In this document: positions 60,882 to 64,000 of the stretch, in pieces | Layout of the letters: every line of letters starts with the position of its first letter | Position numbering within the stretch: position 1 is the stretch's first letter | Assembly (NCBI RefSeq): GCF_011742555.1 | Contig: NZ_JAAQQR010000001.1 | Span: 682,001-746,000 of the forward strand | DNA length: 64,000 nt | Origin: Luteibacter jiangsuensis | GTDB taxonomy: Bacteria; Pseudomonadota; Gammaproteobacteria; Xanthomonadales; Rhodanobacteraceae | Direction: 5' to 3' | Position numbers and translations under genes: made by a program | Notes under the pieces: model-generated | The model's database searches: none | The model's input: only the letters and a program-made list of their open reading frames with translations | What the model was told of the DNA's origin: nothing

Positions 60882-63116
60882 TCAGAACTCCAGGCGGTAC
60901 GCGATCTTCACCAGGCCCTCGTTCACGTCCTTCAGGCTGAAGCCCTGGCGAAACTGCGACCCCACATCGTCCTCGGTGTCGTCCCGATAACCCCCGCGGT
61001 TGTACACGATGTAGAGATCGGACAGCGGCGCGATCTCGTAGCGGTAGCGAATCTGGAAACCCAGGTTGGCTACGCCCAGATCGTCCACCGGTTCGTCGCT
61101 GTGCACGGTGCCGCCGCTGGGCGTCACCTCCAGCGTGTCGCGCAGCTTCGCGCCGACCGCCAGCGTCTGCAGTTTCACGCGCAGTTCCTGCCGGTTGCTG
61201 AGGTTCCAGTTGAGGCCGCTGTCGATACCGATGGTGCGCCCGTCGTAGGAGCCCACCAGGTTGTCGCGGCCCTGCCAGATCAGCCAGTTCGGATCCCACT
61301 CGTAGCTGCCGCCGAGGAACAGACTGAAGGCGTCGGTGATGAAGTAAGTGGGCGTGAACTTGAAGTAGTAGCCGAGCCGGTGGTAACCGGTGAGCTGGTT
61401 TCCGGTGACGAAGCCTTCCGCTTCCCAGGCCCAGCGGCCCACGCGGGGGCGAGTGCGGTCGTAGCTCAGCTTCGCCGTGGGTGGCTCATGCAGTGCGTAC
61501 CCACCCCGCGTAAGCAGGTCGTCGTAGGCGGACGAAAAGGTATCGAGACGCCATTCTTCGTCGCCACCGTCGCGACGCCGGCTGTCCCGCTGGATGCGGA
61601 GACGGCGGCTGATGGGCAGGCCGCGGGTGTTGTTCGCGCCCGAGATGCGGTACCTCCAAAGGTGCGACGCATACGCGGAGTCCTCCGGCAGGCCGGTGAC
61701 GCGCCGACGCACTTCCCAGTGCAGGTATTCCATGTTGTTGCGCGGCAGGTAGCCGAAGTCGTCGATGTCGAGCCGCTCGCCGAAGTACATGCCGAGCCAC
61801 TGCTGCGCCCATACATCGTTCATTTGCCAGTACGCGATGCTGGTCGCCCCGAGGCCGGAGGTCCTGGCATCTGGCTGGTCGATCTTGCTGCCCACCACGT
61901 TGCTGGTGATCGAGAAATCGGTGCTGGGCTGCCAGCGGTGGTCGAACCCCAGCACGTTGGCGTCGCGATCGAGGTAGGGATGGCTGACATGGGTCGCGAG
62001 CATGCCGAAGGTCTGCGTGCCGACGTTCTGGCTGAGACGAAGCGCGCCGAAGCTGCGGCCTGCGTCGCCCTTTTCCTGCGCAGTGAGGATGCCGTAATTG
62101 GTGGAGCCCAGGCTGCCGTTGACCTTCACCGCGGCCGAGATGTCGGCAGCACCATGGCCATCGTCCGAGGCACCGCCCACGCGCCGCGTGTAGACCAGCT
62201 GCGAGTAATCGTCGAGCAGGCTGAAATCGAAGATGCCCTGGTTTTCCGTGAAGAAGGGGCGCTTGTCGGTGAAGAAGGTTTCCTCGGGCGAGAAGTTCAC
62301 CACGAGGTCGTCGCTTTCCACCTGGCCGAAGTCGGGATTGATGGTGGCCGTAAGCTGCGTCTGGCCATTCGGTTTCCAGAGAATGTCGGCGCCCTGCTCG
62401 AACGTCGTGCCACCGTGCGCCCGGTCCACCTTGCCCACCACGTAAGGTGTCACCGCGAACAGCGACTGCGAATACGCGGGCATCCGCACGCGCTGGAAGC
62501 CCGAAAGGAAACGCCCCTGGTCGAACGTGATCGTTGGCCACCCCATGCGTTCGCCGGTACTGCCGATCACACGGTCGATGTAGAGACCGATGGTTCGCTC
62601 CCCGCCCTTCGCCTTGTGCATGGGCGCGATGTACCAGGGGATGAGCACTTCCACGGAATAACCGTCGGCGTCCTGGCTGACCGCATGATCCCAGCGACCG
62701 TCCCAGTCGTAGCTGAAGTCGGATTCGTTGGTGATCACCTCGTCGGCGATGCCACCTTGCGACTTCACCTCGAAGTCGTAGCCCACGCGTCCGTCACCGT
62801 TGAAATCCACCATGACATTGATGCGATCGACCAGGGCATTCTCGTCACGCCGTGTCTGCTGGCGCGAGCGAACCACTTCGCCATCGGGTTGCGTCGCCCG
62901 GATCGCCACCGCAAGGCCCTTGGGTGTGGAGAGGATCCAGGCTTCCGTCGGCTGGCTGCCGGGTTTGCCCGTGAACGGCTGCGTCTGGCGAAAGTCGACG
63001 ATGTGTTTCGCGCCAGCCCATTCCGCGGGATCGATGTGCCCGTCGATCTTCACCTCCGCGAACGCGGGAGCGGCGGCGAGGCCCAGCAGCAAAGCGAGGG
63101 TGAGACGAGCGAGCAT
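60882..63116 (-). CDS. DUF5916-type outer-membrane protein with N-terminal CBM9-like domain
   Basis: A 744-residue exported protein. The signal peptide ends at AAPAFAEV (about residue 20), then a carbohydrate-binding (CBM9-like) domain opens with KIDGHIDPAEWAGAKHI. The remainder alternates aromatic-rich beta strands and ends in the outer-membrane-type C-terminal Phe (AYRLEF). ATG 63116 (MLARLTLALLLGL) is chosen. The function of DUF5916 proteins is undefined; sugar or polymer binding at the outer membrane is plausible. It is separated from the GH15 gene by 81 bases on the same strand. Confidence 0.8.
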   Translation of the reverse strand: MLARLTLALLLGLAAAPAFAEVKIDGHIDPAEWAGAKHIVDFRQTQPFTGKPGSQPTEAWILSTPKGLAVAIRATQPDGEVVRSRQQTRRDENALVDRINVMVDFNGDGRVGYDFEVKSQGGIADEVITNESDFSYDWDGRWDHAVSQDADGYSVEVLIPWYIAPMHKAKGGERTIGLYIDRVIGSTGERMGWPTITFDQGRFLSGFQRVRMPAYSQSLFAVTPYVVGKVDRAHGGTTFEQGADILWKPNGQTQLTATINPDFGQVESDDLVVNFSPEETFFTDKRPFFTENQGIFDFSLLDDYSQLVYTRRVGGASDDGHGAADISAAVKVNGSLGSTNYGILTAQEKGDAGRSFGALRLSQNVGTQTFGMLATHVSHPYLDRDANVLGFDHRWQPSTDFSITSNVVGSKIDQPDARTSGLGATSIAYWQMNDVWAQQWLGMYFGERLDIDDFGYLPRNNMEYLHWEVRRRVTGLPEDSAYASHLWRYRISGANNTRGLPISRRLRIQRDSRRRDGGDEEWRLDTFSSAYDDLLTRGGYALHEPPTAKLSYDRTRPRVGRWAWEAEGFVTGNQLTGYHRLGYYFKFTPTYFITDAFSLFLGGSYEWDPNWLIWQGRDNLVGSYDGRTIGIDSGLNWNLSNRQELRVKLQTLAVGAKLRDTLEVTPSGGTVHSDEPVDDLGVANLGFQIRYRYEIAPLSDLYIVYNRGGYRDDTEDDVGSQFRQGFSLKDVNEGLVKIAYRLEF

Positions 63117-63196
63117 GAACGATCCAAAGCGTGAGAACTTACGCAAAGGATGCCCGCGAAACCGGAAAGGTTTGCCATGACCGTTGGCCCATGCGC

Positions 63197-64000
63197 TCAA
63201 CCCACCTCCCTGATCAACTCCACCAAGGCGCGGAGTGGCGCGGGCACGTGCCGCCGTCCCGGGTAGTAGAGGCAGAGGCGGTCGAACGGCGGGGTCCAGT
63301 CCTCGAGCACGCGTTCGAGGCGGCCTGCCGCCAGGGCCTCGGTGGCCTGGAATTCGGCAACGTAGGCAAGCCCGAGTCCGGCCAGTGCCGCTTCCAGCAT
63401 CAGGCGCGGCTCGTCCAGGGTGAGCGTGCCGCCCGTTTCCACCGCCAGCGTTTCACCGCGCCGTTCGAACTCCCAGCGATAGATGTGGCCGGCCGACATG
63501 CGTGCGCGTACGCACACGTGGTGCATGAGGTCCGCCGGCGTGCGTGGCCGGCCATGCCGCGCGAAGTAGTCGGGCGTCCCCACCACGGCGAAGCGGATCG
63601 GCGGCCCGAACGGCACCGCCACCATGTCGCCCGGCACCGTATCGGCGGTGCGAATGCCAGCGTCGAAACCCTCCCGCACGATGTCGATGAGGCGGTCGTC
63701 GGTCACCAGATCCAGATGCACATCCGGATACTTCCGCAGGAATGGGACAAGGTAGGGCCACATGGCCAGGTGCGCCGCGCCGGCCGAGGCATTGATGCGC
63801 AACGCCCCGGAGGGCGTTCCTGCTTCTTCGCTCGCCCGTTCCAGCGCACCCTGGATATCGGCCACGGCGGGCGCCACCTCGCCGACGAACCGCTCACCGG
63901 CTGCCGTGAGCCGGACACTGCGCGTGGTGCGATGAAAGAGCCGCGTGCCGATGCGGGCCTCCAGGGCGGCCACGGCCTGGCTGAGCGCCGACGTGGACAT
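63197..64000 (-). CDS. LysR-family transcriptional regulator, truncated at the window edge
   Basis: The last 267 residues of a LysR-type regulator. Only the second part of the winged-helix domain is present (STSALSQAVAALEARIGTRLFHRTTRSVRLTAAG), so the true start lies beyond 64000. The substrate-binding domain is complete (SGALRINASAG, LDLVTDDRLIDIVREGFDAGIR). It lies 81 bases from the DUF5916 gene on the same strand; LysR genes usually act on divergent or neighbouring genes, which are not visible. Confidence 0.92.
   Translation of the reverse strand: MSTSALSQAVAALEARIGTRLFHRTTRSVRLTAAGERFVGEVAPAVADIQGALERASEEAGTPSGALRINASAGAAHLAMWPYLVPFLRKYPDVHLDLVTDDRLIDIVREGFDAGIRTADTVPGDMVAVPFGPPIRFAVVGTPDYFARHGRPRTPADLMHHVCVRARMSAGHIYRWEFERRGETLAVETGGTLTLDEPRLMLEAALAGLGLAYVAEFQATEALAAGRLERVLEDWTPPFDRLCLYYPGRRHVPAPLRALVELIREVG

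Noticed and set aside
59808-63134. 1108-residue open frame on the plus strand across GH15 and DUF5916 genes
   Set aside because: It lies antisense to two well-supported minus-strand genes, has no coherent domains and arises from G+C-rich codon bias.

Overview
The window is about 64 kb of G+C-rich chromosomal DNA from a gammaproteobacterium, most likely an order Xanthomonadales (Lysobacterales) member close to Rhodanobacteraceae such as Luteibacter or Dyella. That placement is inferred from a FimX-type pilus regulator, a DksA with a degenerate zinc finger and a basic tail, FolE2, gene orders such as ffh-rpsP-rimM-trmD-rplS and the MTA deaminase-ubiG-phosphatase block, and abundant short palindromic repeats between genes. 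Almost everything is housekeeping. No phage, insertion sequence, CRISPR array, tRNA or rRNA was seen.

Layout. 0-5.6 kb: cysS-sufE, convergent dksA, then a tightly overlapped yidD-dihydroorotase-M23 peptidase set. 5.8-10.7 kb (minus): folE2, then an overlapped operon reading MTA/SAH deaminase, YciI-like protein, ubiG, HAD phosphatase, squalene/phytoene-synthase-like protein. 10.7-14.6 kb: efp and its modification gene epmB (divergent), then fimX. 14.8-19.2 kb: rpsP-rimM-trmD-rplS, ffh, and divergent ypjD-like gene. 19.3-24 kb: esterase, an EnvZ/OmpR-type two-component system, and three envelope or secreted-protein genes including a sterol-desaturase-like enzyme. 24-28.6 kb: radA, alr, a CsgG-like lipoprotein and an SGNH hydrolase. 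28.7-31.5 kb: rpsF-rpsR-rplI and dnaB. 31.7-38.4 kb: iscA-like gene, asnS, MalM-like lipoprotein, an SDR/aldehyde dehydrogenase/RidA operon that looks like the lower 2-aminomuconate branch of tryptophan (kynurenine) breakdown, and hutG. 38.4-46.9 kb: glutathione reductase, globin, D-amino-acid dehydrogenase-like enzyme, NlpC/P60 lipoprotein, ohr, slyD, an MFS carboxylate transporter, EF-hand protein and methyltransferase. 47-52.5 kb: two DEAD-box helicases (rhlE, deaD) flanking a DoxX-like protein and a rimJ-like/fghA pair. 52.5-64 kb: a tandem repeat array, a cysteine-cluster protein, a candidate double-glycine-leader peptide in a low-G+C patch, a zinc metallopeptidase, MAPEG, TerC and CPBP membrane proteins, a GH15 hydrolase, a DUF5916-type outer-membrane protein and a truncated LysR regulator.

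The most unusual items are: (1) a family of composite three-hairpin intergenic repeats of about 85 bp, scattered through the window and amplified into six tandem copies with an exact 101-bp period at 52.5-53.1 kb; (2) an unannotated 61-residue peptide with a 21-residue double-glycine leader at 53.5 kb, inside DNA of clearly lower G+C; (3) DksA carrying a 184-residue Lys/Ala/Pro histone-H1-like tail; (4) nested hairpins that bury the start codon of the DoxX-like gene; and (5) an SDR lacking the catalytic Tyr and Lys in the aminomuconate operon. All start sites, motifs and distances were read by eye; family assignments rest on recognised motifs and length, not on database searches.
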